Below, in pieces: positions 42,464 to 56,814 of a stretch of DNA of 64,000 nt. The DNA is from JAXMCI01 sp046349435 (GTDB lineage Bacteria > Pseudomonadota > Alphaproteobacteria > Dongiales > Dongiaceae). The notes beneath the pieces are model-generated. The model was not told the origin of the DNA and made no database searches. It worked only from the letters and a program-made list of their open reading frames with translations. The translations under genes and the position numbers were made by a program. Numbering within the stretch: the first letter of the stretch is position 1; every line of letters begins with the position of its first letter. The DNA lies in contig JAXMCI010000002.1 in NCBI GenBank assembly GCA_046349435.1, positions 62,001-126,000 on the forward strand. Reading direction: 5' to 3'.

Positions 42464-43285
42464 CTATTCCGGCAAGGGCGCGGCGCGCGCCGGCAGCGCC
42501 CAGGCGAGGTGCTGCCCGCCGTCGAGCGCGATCATCTGGCCGGTCATCGCCGGCGCCGCCAGGATGAAGCGCACCGCGGCGGCGATCTCCTCCGGCGTGG
42601 TGCCGCGGCCGAGCGGCATGGCCGACCATTGCCGCTCGAACTGCTCCTGGCTTTGCCGTGGGCTCGGCAGGGTCGGGCCGGGACCGATGCCGTTGACGCG
42701 GATGCGCGGCGCCAGCGCCAGCGCCAGGGTCTGGGTCAGCGCCCAGAGCCCGACCTTCGAGACGGTGTAGGACAGGAAATAGGGGGTCAGGTTGAGGACC
42801 CGCTGGTCGAGCAGGTTGACGATATTCCCCTGGGCGTCGGCCGGCAGCGCGGCTGCGAAGCGCTGGCAGAGCACGACGGGCGCCCGCAGGTTGGGCTCGA
42901 TATGGGCGTCCCAGGAGGCCCGCGTCATCGTCTCGATGCGGTCCATCTCGAAGGTGGAGGCGTTGTTGACCAGCAGCGTGACCGGCCCCAGCGCCGCGGC
43001 GGCGCGCTCGACCAGCGTCTCGACCTCGGCCTCGCGGGCGAGGTCGGCCGCCAGCGCCACCGCCTGCCCGCCGCCGGCGGCGATCCCGGCGGCCAGCGCC
43101 TCGGCCTCGGCGGCGGAGCTGTGGTAGTGCACGGCGACCCGCCAGCCGGCGGCGGCGAGGTCGCGGGCGATCGCCGCGCCGATCCGCCGGGCCCCGCCGG
43201 TGATCAGCGCGGTGCCGGGCGAGGTCTCCGGGCCGGTGGCCAGCGGGGCCGTCGCCGCGGGACTGCATCCGGGGGCTGCCGTCAT
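42464..43285 (-). CDS. SDR oxidoreductase, pteridine-reductase/FolM-like
   Basis: 273 residues, ATG at 43283-43285. TGGARRIG (29-36, the TGxxRRxG form typical of pteridine reductases and FolM), HYHSSAAEAE after strand 2 (NADPH-type), LVNNASTFE, IVNLLDQRVLNLTPYFLSYTVSKVGL with catalytic Tyr/Lys, and RVNGIGPGPTLPS. FolM reduces dihydromonapterin or dihydrobiopterin. Last gene of the leftward uvrB operon, 8 bp after the MAPEG gene. Confidence 0.78.
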   Translation of the reverse strand: MTAAPGCSPAATAPLATGPETSPGTALITGGARRIGAAIARDLAAAGWRVAVHYHSSAAEAEALAAGIAAGGGQAVALAADLAREAEVETLVERAAAALGPVTLLVNNASTFEMDRIETMTRASWDAHIEPNLRAPVVLCQRFAAALPADAQGNIVNLLDQRVLNLTPYFLSYTVSKVGLWALTQTLALALAPRIRVNGIGPGPTLPSPRQSQEQFERQWSAMPLGRGTTPEEIAAAVRFILAAPAMTGQMIALDGGQHLAWALPARAAPLPE

Positions 43286-43293
43286 CGGGCGCC

Positions 43294-43698
43294 TCAGAGC
43301 GCCACCAGCGCCAGCCGGACGGTGCCGACGGCGGCGCCGAGCAGCAGCACGATGCTGGGCAGCAGGGTGAGCAGGAAGCCGGGGCCGCGCTTGTCGGGAT
43401 CGGCGGCATAGGCGCGGGCATAGAGGATGCGGCCGATCGGCCAGACCAGCCCGACCAGCGCCGCCCAGGGATCGCCCAGGGTCAGCGCGCACAGCCACAA
43501 GGCCGGCAGGAACAGCACGATCTGCTCGACCGTGTTCTGCTGCACCCGGTAGGCGCGCTCGAAGGCGGGATGGCCGGTCACCGCCGGAGCGGCGATCTTG
43601 TAGCGGCCGCGCGCCTGCCCGGTGCGGAAGACGATCCAGGAATAGACCAGCAGCGCGAGCAGGCTCACCGCCGCGCTGGGCCAGTGCGTCACCGTCAT
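43294..43698 (-). CDS. MAPEG family membrane protein
   Basis: 134 residues from the ATG at 43696-43698, preceded by GGGGGAACCG; an upstream ATG at 43708-43710 is less well spaced. Four hydrophobic segments, and the family block FERAYRVQQNTVEQIVLFLPALWL (the N-x-E-Q motif of eicosanoid/glutathione MAPEG proteins) plus IGRILYARAYAADPDKRGPGF. Inner-membrane glutathione-dependent proteins in bacteria; activity unknown. Between uvrB and the FolM-like gene. Confidence 0.88.
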   Translation of the reverse strand: MTVTHWPSAAVSLLALLVYSWIVFRTGQARGRYKIAAPAVTGHPAFERAYRVQQNTVEQIVLFLPALWLCALTLGDPWAALVGLVWPIGRILYARAYAADPDKRGPGFLLTLLPSIVLLLGAAVGTVRLALVAL

Positions 43699-43717
43699 CG
43701 GTTCCCCCATTCCCCGC

Positions 43718-45922
<2,205 letters not shown>

Positions 45923-45927
45923 GGGCC

Positions 45928-47015
45928 CTAGGATATAGCGCGGGCGCCTCGCTCGGCCAGTGCCGCGGGCCGGCCGAGGCGCCGGCGATGACCGTCGATG
46001 GCGGCGACGAGATCGGCCAGGACGCGGGCCGGCTGGATTCCCGGGCGGGCGGCATGGCGCCGCGCCGCCGCGGCCAGCCGGCGATAGGCGCCCTCGTCGT
46101 CCCACAGCCGCGCCAGGGCCGCCAGCCAGTCGGCGAGCGGCGCCTCGGGCGGCAGCAGGATGCCGCCCGGCCCGACCGCCTCGGGCAGGCCGCCGCTGCG
46201 GCTGGCCAGCACCGGCAGGCCGCTGACCTGCGCCTCGCTCGCCACCCGGCCCCAGGATTCGATCCAGCGGCTGGGCGCGAGCAGCAGCCGGGAGCGGCGA
46301 TAGACCGGCCGCATGTCGGCGACGCGGCGGGTGAGGACGACGTTGGGCAGGGCGGCGAGCGCGGCGGCGAGGCGCGCCTCCTCGGCCGGCCGCAGCGGCC
46401 AGGACTCGACGAGCTCGAACGGGATGTCGGGCCGCGCCGCGGCGAGCCCCAGCGCGATCTCCAGCCCCTTCGCCGGCAGCGGGTTGACGAAGGTGACGCA
46501 GCGCCCCTCCGGCTCGGTGCGGTAGCGCTCGCGATCGATCAGCGGCGGCACGGTGAGCGGGCGGTGCCCGATCAGCGGCGCCAGGCGCTCGGCCATGAAG
46601 CCGGAGTTGGTGAGGTAGGCGAGCCGCGGATCTTCGATCAGCGGCCCTCCCCAGCTCGCCCGCTCGAGATTGTGCAGGTAGACGAGCGTCGGCACGCCGG
46701 CCTCGAGCAGCCGCGCCGCCAGCGGCACGATGCGGCCGAGCTGCACCAGCGCGGCGTCGGGGCGCCAGCTGCGCAGCAGGCCGGGCAGCGCCGCCAGCGG
46801 CCGGCGGGCGCGGTGCACGGCATAGCCGAGGTCGCGGTCGACCGCGCGGCCGCGCCCGGCGGCGCGGGTGCGCGCCAGCACCGCCGGCTCGCGGCCGAGC
46901 GCGCGCAGCGCCAGCGCCAGCTCGTGAGTGGTCGATTCGACGCCGCCGGTGGCCTCGGGCAGGTGCTCGACGGTGGCGGCGAGCAGGATGCGCCGGGCGG
47001 GCCCGCCGGCCCGCA

Positions 47016-47016
<1 letters not shown>
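45928..47016 (-). CDS. GT4-like glycosyltransferase
   Basis: 362 residues, ATG at 47014-47016 overlapping the stop of the adenylate-forming enzyme gene. GT-B fold: [28 protein letters not shown] (acceptor domain), [43 protein letters not shown], and a donor-domain segment [47 protein letters not shown], where ESWGRVASE takes the place of the classic E-x7-E. Donor and acceptor unknown. Coupled to a CapK/PaaK-like gene, suggesting surface glycan or secondary metabolite modification. Confidence 0.83.
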
Positions 47017-49835
<2,819 letters not shown>

Positions 49836-49890
49836 GCGCGCGCGGCGCGGTCGGCACGGCCGCGCCGGCATCGTTCCGACGCCCGGCCGC

Positions 49891-51174
49891 CTACAGGCGG
49901 CTGACCAGGATCTTGTCGACGCGGCGGCCGTCCATGTCGACGACCTCGAAGCGGAAGCCGGTGAGCTCGAAGCTGTCGGCCGGGCGCGGCACGCGGCGCA
50001 GCCGGTCGAGCACCAGGCCGGCGGCGGTGTCGTAGCCGCGCGGCTCGGGCAGCGCGCCGAGGCCGATGGCGTCCTGCAGCTCCTCCACCGGCACCGTGCC
50101 GTCGACCAGCCAGGAGCCGTCCTCGCGGGCGACGATCGGGCTCTCGACGGGGTCGCCGGGATGGGCCATCTCGCCGACCAGCGTCTCGAGCAGGTCGCCG
50201 GGGGTGAGCACGCCCTGGAACTCGCCGTACTCGTCGATCACCAGCGCGATCCCGGCGCCGCTCTGGCGGAAGGTCTCGAGCGCCGCGAGCACCGTGGCGC
50301 TGTCGGGGATGTAGAGGGCCGGCCGGATCGCCGCGCGGATGTCGAGGGGGGCCGGCGGCTCGGCGAGCGCCGCCTTGACCAGGTTGCCGGTCTCGACCAC
50401 GCCGGCCACCTCGCGCGTCTCGCGGTGGCCGACCGGGAAGCGGCTGTAGCGGCTCGCAATGATCTGGCGGCGCAGCGCCTCGGGCGGGTCGTCGAGATCG
50501 AGCCACTCGACCTGCGGGCGCGGCGTCATCAGGGCCGCCACCCGCCGCTCGGCCAGCCGCAGCGTGCGGTCGACGATCTGCTTCTCGGTCGGGTGCACAT
50601 GGCCCGCCGCCAGCCCCTCCTCGAGCAGCAGCCTGACCTCCTCGTCGGTGCCGCCGCGCTTCTCCGGCGGGGCCGGGAAGAGGCGCAGCACGGCGCCGCT
50701 GGTGGCGCTCAGCACCCAGCCGGCCGGCGAGACCAGGGTCGAGAGCAGCGCCATCGGCCGGGCGACGCGCGCGGCCAGCCATTCCGGCCGGCTGAGCGCC
50801 AGCTGCTTGGGCACCAGCTCGCCCAGCACCAGCGAGACGAAGGTGATCAGCACCACGACGATGGCGAAGGCGGCGGCGTCGGCCCAGGGCGCCAGCGCCG
50901 GCCAGCCGCGCAGCATCGCGCCGAGCTGGGTCGAGAGCGTGGCGCTGCCGACCGCGCCGGTCAGCACCCCGATCAGCGTGATGCCGATCTGCGTCGTCGA
51001 GAGGAAGCGGCCGGGCTGCTCGGCCAGCACGGCGGCGCGGGCGGCGCCGCGGTCGCCCTCGGCGGCCGCCTTGCGCAGCCGCACCAGCCGGGCCGAGACG
51101 AGCGCCAGCTCGGCCATGGCGAACAGGCCGTTCAGCAGGATCAGCAGCAGGATGACGAGGATGTCGATCAGCAT
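49891..51174 (-). CDS. CNNM/CorC-HlyC transporter-like membrane protein (DUF21-CBS-CBS-CorC)
   Basis: 427 residues from the ATG at 51172-51174; the frame extends upstream but without membrane-protein character. Order: DUF21 membrane domain (IDILVILLLILLNGLFAMAELALVSARLVRLRK, FLSTTQIGITLIGVLTGAVGSATL, VVLITFVSLVLGELVPKQLAL), then two CBS domains (VAALMTPRPQVEWLDLDDP, FPVGHRETREVAGVV; AIRPALYIPDSATVLAALETFRQSG, ALVIDEYGEFQGVLTPGDLLE), then a CorC_HlyC domain (GTVPVEELQDAIGL, FELTGFRFEVVDMDGRRVDKILV). Family proposed to move Mg/Co ions; also misnamed hemolysin. Confidence 0.92.
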   Translation of the reverse strand: MLIDILVILLLILLNGLFAMAELALVSARLVRLRKAAAEGDRGAARAAVLAEQPGRFLSTTQIGITLIGVLTGAVGSATLSTQLGAMLRGWPALAPWADAAAFAIVVVLITFVSLVLGELVPKQLALSRPEWLAARVARPMALLSTLVSPAGWVLSATSGAVLRLFPAPPEKRGGTDEEVRLLLEEGLAAGHVHPTEKQIVDRTLRLAERRVAALMTPRPQVEWLDLDDPPEALRRQIIASRYSRFPVGHRETREVAGVVETGNLVKAALAEPPAPLDIRAAIRPALYIPDSATVLAALETFRQSGAGIALVIDEYGEFQGVLTPGDLLETLVGEMAHPGDPVESPIVAREDGSWLVDGTVPVEELQDAIGLGALPEPRGYDTAAGLVLDRLRRVPRPADSFELTGFRFEVVDMDGRRVDKILVSRL

Positions 51175-51358
51175 GGCAGGGTCGGCCGGCGAACCCGCCG
51201 GCAGGGCGACCTGTTCATATGCCCTGCCGCCGGCCGGAAGGGAAGGGGCGGCCGATTTCCCTTGCCAGCCCGCCGAGCCGGCTGAAATCATGGCCCGACC
51301 GAAGGAGGCGCCTGCCGGTCAGGCCCGGCGGTGCTTCCCATCAGAGCGGGAGGAACCG

Positions 51359-53353
51359 ATGGGCGAAAGAGCGGCTGCCGCGCCTCGCTGCGCGGCCCTT
51401 GTGGGACCCTATCTCAGCGGCAAGACGACGCTGCTCGAGAGCTTGCTGTTCGCCACCGGCGCCACCACCCGCAAGGGCTCGGTGCGCGACGGCAACAGCG
51501 TCGGCGACAGCGCGCCCGAGGCCCGCGCCCGCAGCATGAGCGTGGAGGTCAACGTCGCCGGCGCCGAGTTCCTCGGCGAGCGCTGGACCCTGCTCGACTG
51601 CCCCGGCTCGGTCGAGCTGGCGCTGGAGACCCAGAACGCCCTGATGGTGGCCGACGCCGCCGTGGTGGTGTGCGAGCCCGAGACCGCCAAGGCGATGACC
51701 CTGGCGCCGCTCTTCAAGTTCCTCGACGACCGCCAGATCCCGCACATCCTGTTCATCAACAAGATGGACACCTCGGCGCATCGCGTGAAGGACGTGCTGG
51801 AGGCGCTGCAGGCCGTCTCCAGCCGGCCGCTGGTGCTGCGCGAGATGCCGCTGCGCGAGGGCGACACCGTCACCGGCTATGTCGACCTGGTGAGCGAGCG
51901 CGCCTATCGCTACGTTCCCGGCCGGGCCTCCGAGCTGATCCAGATCCCGGAAGGCGAGCGCGACGCCGAGCGCAGCGAGCGCACCCGGCTGCTCGAGTCG
52001 CTGGCCGATTTCGACGACAAGCTGCTGGAGCAGCTGCTCGAGGATTCGGTGCCCTCGCCGCAGCAGGTCTACGAGCAGCTGAGCAAGGACCTCGCCGGCG
52101 ACCTGATCGTGCCGGTGCTGCTCGGCAGCGCCGAGCGCGATTCCGGCGTGCGCCGGCTGTGGAAGGCGCTGCGCCACGACGTGCCGGGCCCGGCCGCCAT
52201 CCCCGCCCGGCTCGGCCTGACGCTGGAGCCCGGCGACACCGCCGCGCTGGTCTTCAAGACCTACCACCAGCCGCACACCGGCAAGCTCTCGGTGGCGCGC
52301 GTGCTGGGAGGCACGGTCAATGACGGCATGACGCTGGGCGGCCAGCGGGTCTCCGGCGTCAGCCGGCTCAAGGGGCACGAGCTGCAGAAGACCAATGGCG
52401 CGGGGCTGGGCGAGGTGGTGGCGCTCGGCCGCATGGAGCCGGTGCTCACCGGCCAGCTGCTCACCGCCTCGGGACAGGGCGCCGACGGGCTCGCCTGGCC
52501 GGCGGCGCCGGCCCGCTCTTCTCGCTCGCCATCGACGCGGTCAACCGGGCCGACGAGGTCAAGCTCTCGGCGGCGCTGCCAAGCTCAGGACGAGGATCCG
52601 TCGCTGTCGGTCGACCACAATGCCGACACCCACGAGCTGGTGCTCTGGGCCAGGGCAGATCCACCGCAGATCGCCATCGACCGGCTGCGCCTGAAGTACA
52701 ACCTGCCGTCATCGCGCCGGCCGACCGTCAACTACCGGAGACGATCCGCCGGCACCGCGCAGCATGCCCGCTTCAAGCGCCAGTCCGGCGGCCACGGCCA
52801 GTTCGGCGACGTCCATATCGAGATCGCCGCTGCCGCGCGGCGGCGGCTTCGAGTTCCACGACGCGGTGGTCGGCGGCGCCATTCCGCGGCAGTACATCCC
52901 GGTCGAGAAGGGGTGAAGGACTATCTGCGGCGCGGCCGCTGGGCTTCCCGGTGGTCGACCCGCGGTCACCGTCACCGACGGCCAGTACCACACGGTCGAC
53001 AGCTCCGACATGGCGTTCGAGGCGGCGCGCATGGCGATGACCGAGGCATGGCGAAGGCGAGCCGGTGCTGCTCGAGCCGATCTGCCGGTCACCATCGCCG
53101 TGCCCAGCGACTTCACTCGCGCGTGCCGGCGACGCGGCCGGCGCGGCCAGATCCTGGGCTTCGACGCCAAGGACGGCTGACCGGCTGGACGAGGTCAACG
53201 CCTACCTGCGCAGGCCGACCTGCACGACCTGATCTCAGCTGCGCTCGCTGACCATGGGCGTCGGCACTTCTCCGGCACTTCGACCACCGCCAGGGCGCCG
53301 GACGGCTGGCCGAGAAGGTCATCGAGCAGCGCCAGGCCGAGGCGGCGCATTAG
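51359..53353 (+). pseudogene. EF-G-like translational GTPase (fusA paralogue), 3' half frameshifted
   Basis: ATG 51359 with GGGAGGAACCG upstream. Clean N-terminal part to about 52490: G1 GPYLSGKTTLLE, G3 DCPGSVE (EF-G class usually DTPGHVD, so a diverged EF-G-like protein), G4 NKMD, then domain II (KTYHQPHTGKLSVARVLGGTVNDG). From about 52495 the sequence still matches EF-G domains III-V and the stop TAG at 53351-53353, but single-base deletions every 10-40 bases shift the frame repeatedly. Fragments such as EDPSLSVDHNADTHELVLW and NLP..RRPTVNY survive. A cleaner copy of the same half follows at 53890-54765. If joined to it the protein would be about 679 residues. Assembly error is the likeliest cause. 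Confidence 0.75.
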
Positions 53354-53440
53354 GTCGTTCATGGTCGTGCCGGGCGCGATCCGAGAGACTGCGCCGGCGC
53401 GTCGGGGGCAGGCTGCGGCATGGATCGCCGGGTCAAGCCC
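52519..53440 (+). repeat. Degenerate first copy of the EF-G-like 3' half plus downstream flank
   Basis: Aligns from TTCTCGCTCGCC onward with 53890-54852 but is about 41 bp shorter (922 vs 963). By eye the differences are nearly all single-base deletions in runs or doublets (for example CTGCACAAGCTGCAGG read as CTGCCAAGCTCAGG), with very few substitutions. Homology includes 80-90 bp after the TAG and stops inside the GGGTCAAGCCC repeat. Confidence 0.85.
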
Positions 53441-53889
53441 CATAGGCGCTAGGATTGGGGGGTGGGCTCTCATGACGATTGGGTTTGAGGGCGTGGCTGC
53501 GACCAATCGACTCGGATTGCAGCTTTCGGCTTGGCCGCGGCGCTGGGTTGCGATTCAAGCTGCGGATGAACGACATGGACATCGCCGCACGCCAGGATCG
53601 GCGATTTGCTGGTGGCGCGGTGGGTGGTGAAGCGCTGGACTCGGCGCGCCTTCATGGGGCCTTCAGCGGGCCCGCAAGATCAGAGCGCGGTCGATCTGCT
53701 TGGACTGCTGATGAGCTACGCCGGGCGGCCGTCGCTGCGTGTGACGGCGGCCGAAGCCGCGGCTCGGGACATCGCCGAGCTTGCGATGTCTCGCTGCTCG
53801 AACGTTTCCAACGCTGCGGCCCCGGCTGATGGCGCTTTGCAGCGAGCGCTGGCCCGCGGTGCCGCCCCGATCGCCGGGTTCGAGGGCGG
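53441..53889. other. Unexplained 449-bp linker between the two half-copies
   Basis: No similarity to either flank. GC is lower than the neighbourhood and codon bias is not that of local genes. The longest plus frame reads QSAVDLLGLLMSYAGRPSLRVTAAEAAARDIAELAMSR and suggests a fragment of a real coding sequence, but no start with ribosome site, no family and no inverted repeats or target duplications were recognised. Confidence 0.4.
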
Positions 53890-54765
53890 TTCTCGCTCGC
53901 CATCGACGCGGTCAACCGGGCCGACGAGGTCAAGCTCTCGGCGGCGCTGCACAAGCTGCAGGACGAGGATCCGTCGCTGTCGGTCGACCACAATGCCGAC
54001 ACCCACGAGCTGGTGCTCTGGGGCCAGGGCGAGATCCACCTGCAGATCGCCATCGACCGGCTGCGCCTGAAGTACAACCTGCCGGTCAAGTCGCGCCGGC
54101 CGACCGTCAACTACCAGGAGACGATCCGCCGCGGCACCGCGCAGCATGCCCGCTTCAAGCGCCAGTCCGGCGGCCACGGCCAGTTCGGCGACGTCCATAT
54201 CGAGATCAAGCCGCTGCCGCGCGGCGGCGGCTTCGAGTTCCACGACGCGGTGGTCGGCGGCGCCATTCCGCGGCAGTACATCCCCTCGGTCGAGGAAGGG
54301 GTGAAGGACTATCTGCGGCGCGGCCCGCTGGGCTTCCCGGTGGTCGACCTCGCGGTCACCGTCACCGACGGCCAGTACCACACGGTCGACAGCTCCGACA
54401 TGGCGTTCAAGACGGCGGCGCGCATGGCGATGACCGAGGGCATGGCGAAGTGCGAGCCGGTGCTGCTCGAGCCGATCTGCCAGGTCACCATCGCCGTGCC
54501 CAGCGACTTCACCTCGCGCGTGCACGGGCTGATCAGCGGCCGGCGCGGCCAGATCCTGGGCTTCGACGCCAAGGACGGCTGGACCGGCTGGGACGAGGTC
54601 AACGCCTACCTGCCGCAGGCCGACCTGCACGACCTGATCATCGAGCTGCGCTCGCTGACCATGGGCGTCGGCACCTTCTCCTGGCACTTCGACCACCGCC
54701 AGGAGCTGACCGGACGGCTGGCCGAGAAGGTCATCGAGCAGCGCCAGGCCGAGGCGGCGCATTAG
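53890..54765 (+). pseudogene. EF-G-like domains III-V, clean second half-copy without its N-terminus
   Basis: In-frame from FSLAIDAVNRADEVKLSAALHK at 53890 to TAG at 54763-54765: 291 residues covering EF-G domain III, IV ([29 protein letters not shown], a typical domain IV start) and V (PICQVTIAVPSDFTSRVHGLISGRRGQILGF). No frameshifts. It lacks the GTPase domain and enters from unrelated linker sequence. An internal ATG at 54013 could allow translation of 250 residues, but the natural upstream sequence is the one ending near 52490. Confidence 0.8.
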
Positions 54766-54852
54766 GTCGTTCATGGTCGTGCCGGGCGCGATCCGAGAGA
54801 CTGCGCCGGCGCGTCGGGGGCAGGCTGCGGCATGGATCGCCGGGTCAAGCCC
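53890..54852 (+). repeat. Second, intact copy of the EF-G-like 3' half plus downstream flank
   Basis: Partner of 52519-53440. Continues past the shared end into the full GGGTCAAGCCCGGCGATGAC element, whereas the first copy breaks off there. Confidence 0.85.
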
Positions 54853-55018
54853 GGCGATGACAAGAGGGGGCGGAAGCCATCGGGCCGAACTGCCCCGAGG
54901 CAATGAGGGAGTCGCGCTCCTTCTCTCCCTTGTCATGGCCGGGCTTGACCCGGCCATCCAGGGCGACCGCGCCGGCTGCGGGCACGGACCGCCGAGTCAA
55001 GCCCGGCTATGACGAACG
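54834..55018. repeat. Cluster of three GGGTCAAGCCCGGC-type dispersed repeats
   Basis: Unit 1 at 54834-54864 (GGATCGCCGGGTCAAGCCCG...), unit 2 inverted at 54930-54960 (TTGTCATGGCCGGGCTTGAC...), unit 3 direct and slightly diverged at 54987-55018 (GACCGCCGAGTCAAGCCCGG...). Each contains a CCGGGCTTGACCCGG-type palindrome. They fill the 349-bp gap between the EF-G-like gene and msrP and can pair as large hairpins. Such elements are frequent between alphaproteobacterial genes. Confidence 0.8.
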
Positions 55019-55114
55019 GGGACGCAGCCTCACCCCGAGTTGATTTGGCGCGAGCGGGGGGCTGCGCCTACATCCCGGCCAGGACTGTTTCCCCCGAGCT
55101 CGAGGAGCAAGGCC

Positions 55115-56086
55115 ATGCATATCAGGCGCAAGCGGGGCTGGGAGCTGCCGGAGAGCGCCGCCACCCCGGAGAGCGTGTTCGCCGACCGCAGGCGGCTGGT
55201 CAAGGGCATCGCCGCCGGCTCGGTGATCCTGGCGACCGGCGCGCTGACGCTGCGCGGCGGCCGCGCCGCCGCGCCGGCCGATCCCTCGGCGAAGCTCTAT
55301 CCGGTGAAGCGCAACGAGACCTACAAGCTCGACCGGCCGGTGACGCCGGAGGAGCTTGCCACCAGCTACAACAACTTCTACGAGTTCGGCTCGAGCAAGG
55401 ACGTCAAGGACGCCGCCCAGGCGCTGCCGATCCGGCCCTGGACGGTGACGATCGACGGCATGGTCGAGCAGCCGACGACCATCGCGATCGACGACCTGCT
55501 GGCCAAGATGCCGCTCGAGGAGCGGCTCTATCGCCATCGCTGCGTCGAGGCCTGGTCGATGGCGGTGCCATGGAGCGGCTTCCCGCTGAGGGCGCTGGTC
55601 GAGCTCGCCCGGCCGCTCTCGGGCGCCCGCTACGTCGCGATGCAGACCTTCCAGAACCCCGACGTGGCGCCGGGCCAGCGGGCGAGCTGGTATCCCTGGC
55701 CCTATACCGAGGGGCTGACCATGGCCGAGGCGACCAACGACCTCGCCTTCATGGTGACCGGCGTCTACGGCAAGCCGCTGCCGCCGCAGAACGGCTCGCC
55801 GCTGCGGCTGGCGACGCCCTGGAAGTACGGCTTCAAGTCGATCAAGTCGATCGTCCGCTTCAGCTTCACCGACAAGCGGCCGGTCAGCTTCTGGGAAGCC
55901 CTGCAGGACAGCGAGTACGGCTTCTGGGCCAACGTCAACCCGGAGGTGCCGCACCCCCGCTGGAGCCAGGCGACCGAGCGCGTGCTCGGCGGCGACGAGC
56001 GGGTCCCGACCCAGCTCTTCAACGGCTACGCGCCCTTCGTCGCCGACCTCTACAAGGGCCTGGAGAACGAGAAGCTGTACATGTGA
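55115..56086 (+). CDS. msrP: Protein-methionine-sulfoxide reductase catalytic subunit MsrP
   Basis: 323 residues; ATG 55115 with GAGGAGCAAGG upstream. Tat signal DRRRLVKGIAAGSVILATGALTL, then the sulfite-oxidase-like molybdopterin domain: TSYNNFYEFGSSK, WTVTIDGMVEQP, molybdenum cysteine in RHRCVEAWSMAVPWSGF, and GLTMAEATNDLAFMVTGVYG, WKYGFKSIKSIV. Repairs oxidised methionines in periplasmic proteins using Mo-MPT (not MGD). Its usual membrane partner msrQ does not follow; an unrelated regulator converges instead. Cofactor could come from the Moco genes at 36.7-39.4 kb. Confidence 0.92.
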   Translation: MHIRRKRGWELPESAATPESVFADRRRLVKGIAAGSVILATGALTLRGGRAAAPADPSAKLYPVKRNETYKLDRPVTPEELATSYNNFYEFGSSKDVKDAAQALPIRPWTVTIDGMVEQPTTIAIDDLLAKMPLEERLYRHRCVEAWSMAVPWSGFPLRALVELARPLSGARYVAMQTFQNPDVAPGQRASWYPWPYTEGLTMAEATNDLAFMVTGVYGKPLPPQNGSPLRLATPWKYGFKSIKSIVRFSFTDKRPVSFWEALQDSEYGFWANVNPEVPHPRWSQATERVLGGDERVPTQLFNGYAPFVADLYKGLENEKLYM

Positions 56087-56115
56087 ATCCGGGGATGGAC
56101 GCCGGGGATCCGGGA

Positions 56116-56814
56116 TCAGGGGTGCCCGTCCGATCCCCGATCCCCGACATCCGGCATCTGTCCCCCGAGATGCCGCAGGATGCCCTCGCCGCCGCGGACG
56201 ATGTCCTGCAGGAGGGCGGCGCGGGCGGCGGCGGCGTCGTGGCGGGCCAGCGCCTCGATGAGGCGGACATGCTCGTCGGCCTCGAGGTAATCGGTGATGA
56301 CGTCCTCGTGGTAGACCTTGAGGATCGGCCCCATCGAGATCCACATGGTCTCGATCTGGCGCAGCAGCATCGCCATGCCGGAGAGCCGGTAGACGCCGAA
56401 ATGGAACTCGCGGTTCATCGCGATGGCGGCCTGCGAGTCGCCGGCCTTGCGCGCCCGCTCGAAGCGGCGCTGCACCCCCGACAGGTGCTCGATGTCGGCC
56501 GGCCTGGCGCGGCCGGCGGCGAGCTCGGCGGCGAGGCTCTCGAGCGCGGTGCGGATGGTGCGGATCTCGAGATAGCGCGCGAGGTCGAGGTCGGGCACCA
56601 CGATGAAGCGGCCGGAGCGGATCTCCAGCCCCTGCTCGCTGACCAGCCTGAGGCAGGCCTCGCGCACCGGCGTGACGGAGGTGCCGAGCCGGACGGCGAG
56701 ATCCTGCATGACGATCCGCTCGCCCGGCCCGAAGCTGCCCGAGATCAGCGCGTCGCGCAGCGCCGCATAGGCGCGCGCCGAGAGGTTGCCCTGCGCGAGC
56801 GGCTGCAGGTTCAC
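56116..56814 (-). CDS. FCD-domain GntR-family transcriptional regulator
   Basis: 232 residues from GTG at 56812-56814, which overlaps the stop of the transketolase C-terminal subunit gene (GTGA). Winged helix ARAYAALRDALISGSFGPGERIVMQDLAVRLGTSVTPVREACLRLVSEQGLEI (12-64), then FCD domain with RTIRTALESLAAEL, MNREFHFGVYRLSGM and HVRLIEALARHDAAAARAALLQDI carrying the usual metal/ligand residues. The co-operonic transketolase genes and a 13-bp motif shared with the neighbouring ABC operon make it the likely local regulator. Confidence 0.88.
   Translation of the reverse strand: MNLQPLAQGNLSARAYAALRDALISGSFGPGERIVMQDLAVRLGTSVTPVREACLRLVSEQGLEIRSGRFIVVPDLDLARYLEIRTIRTALESLAAELAAGRARPADIEHLSGVQRRFERARKAGDSQAAIAMNREFHFGVYRLSGMAMLLRQIETMWISMGPILKVYHEDVITDYLEADEHVRLIEALARHDAAAARAALLQDIVRGGEGILRHLGGQMPDVGDRGSDGHP

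Noticed and set aside
53470..53655. Possible small gene of 61 codons in the linker, minus strand
   Set aside because: No Shine-Dalgarno, no homology recalled, and the segment is of doubtful assembly quality.
53441..53889. Linker considered as an insertion sequence
   Set aside because: No terminal inverted repeats, no target-site duplication and no transposase motif could be seen.
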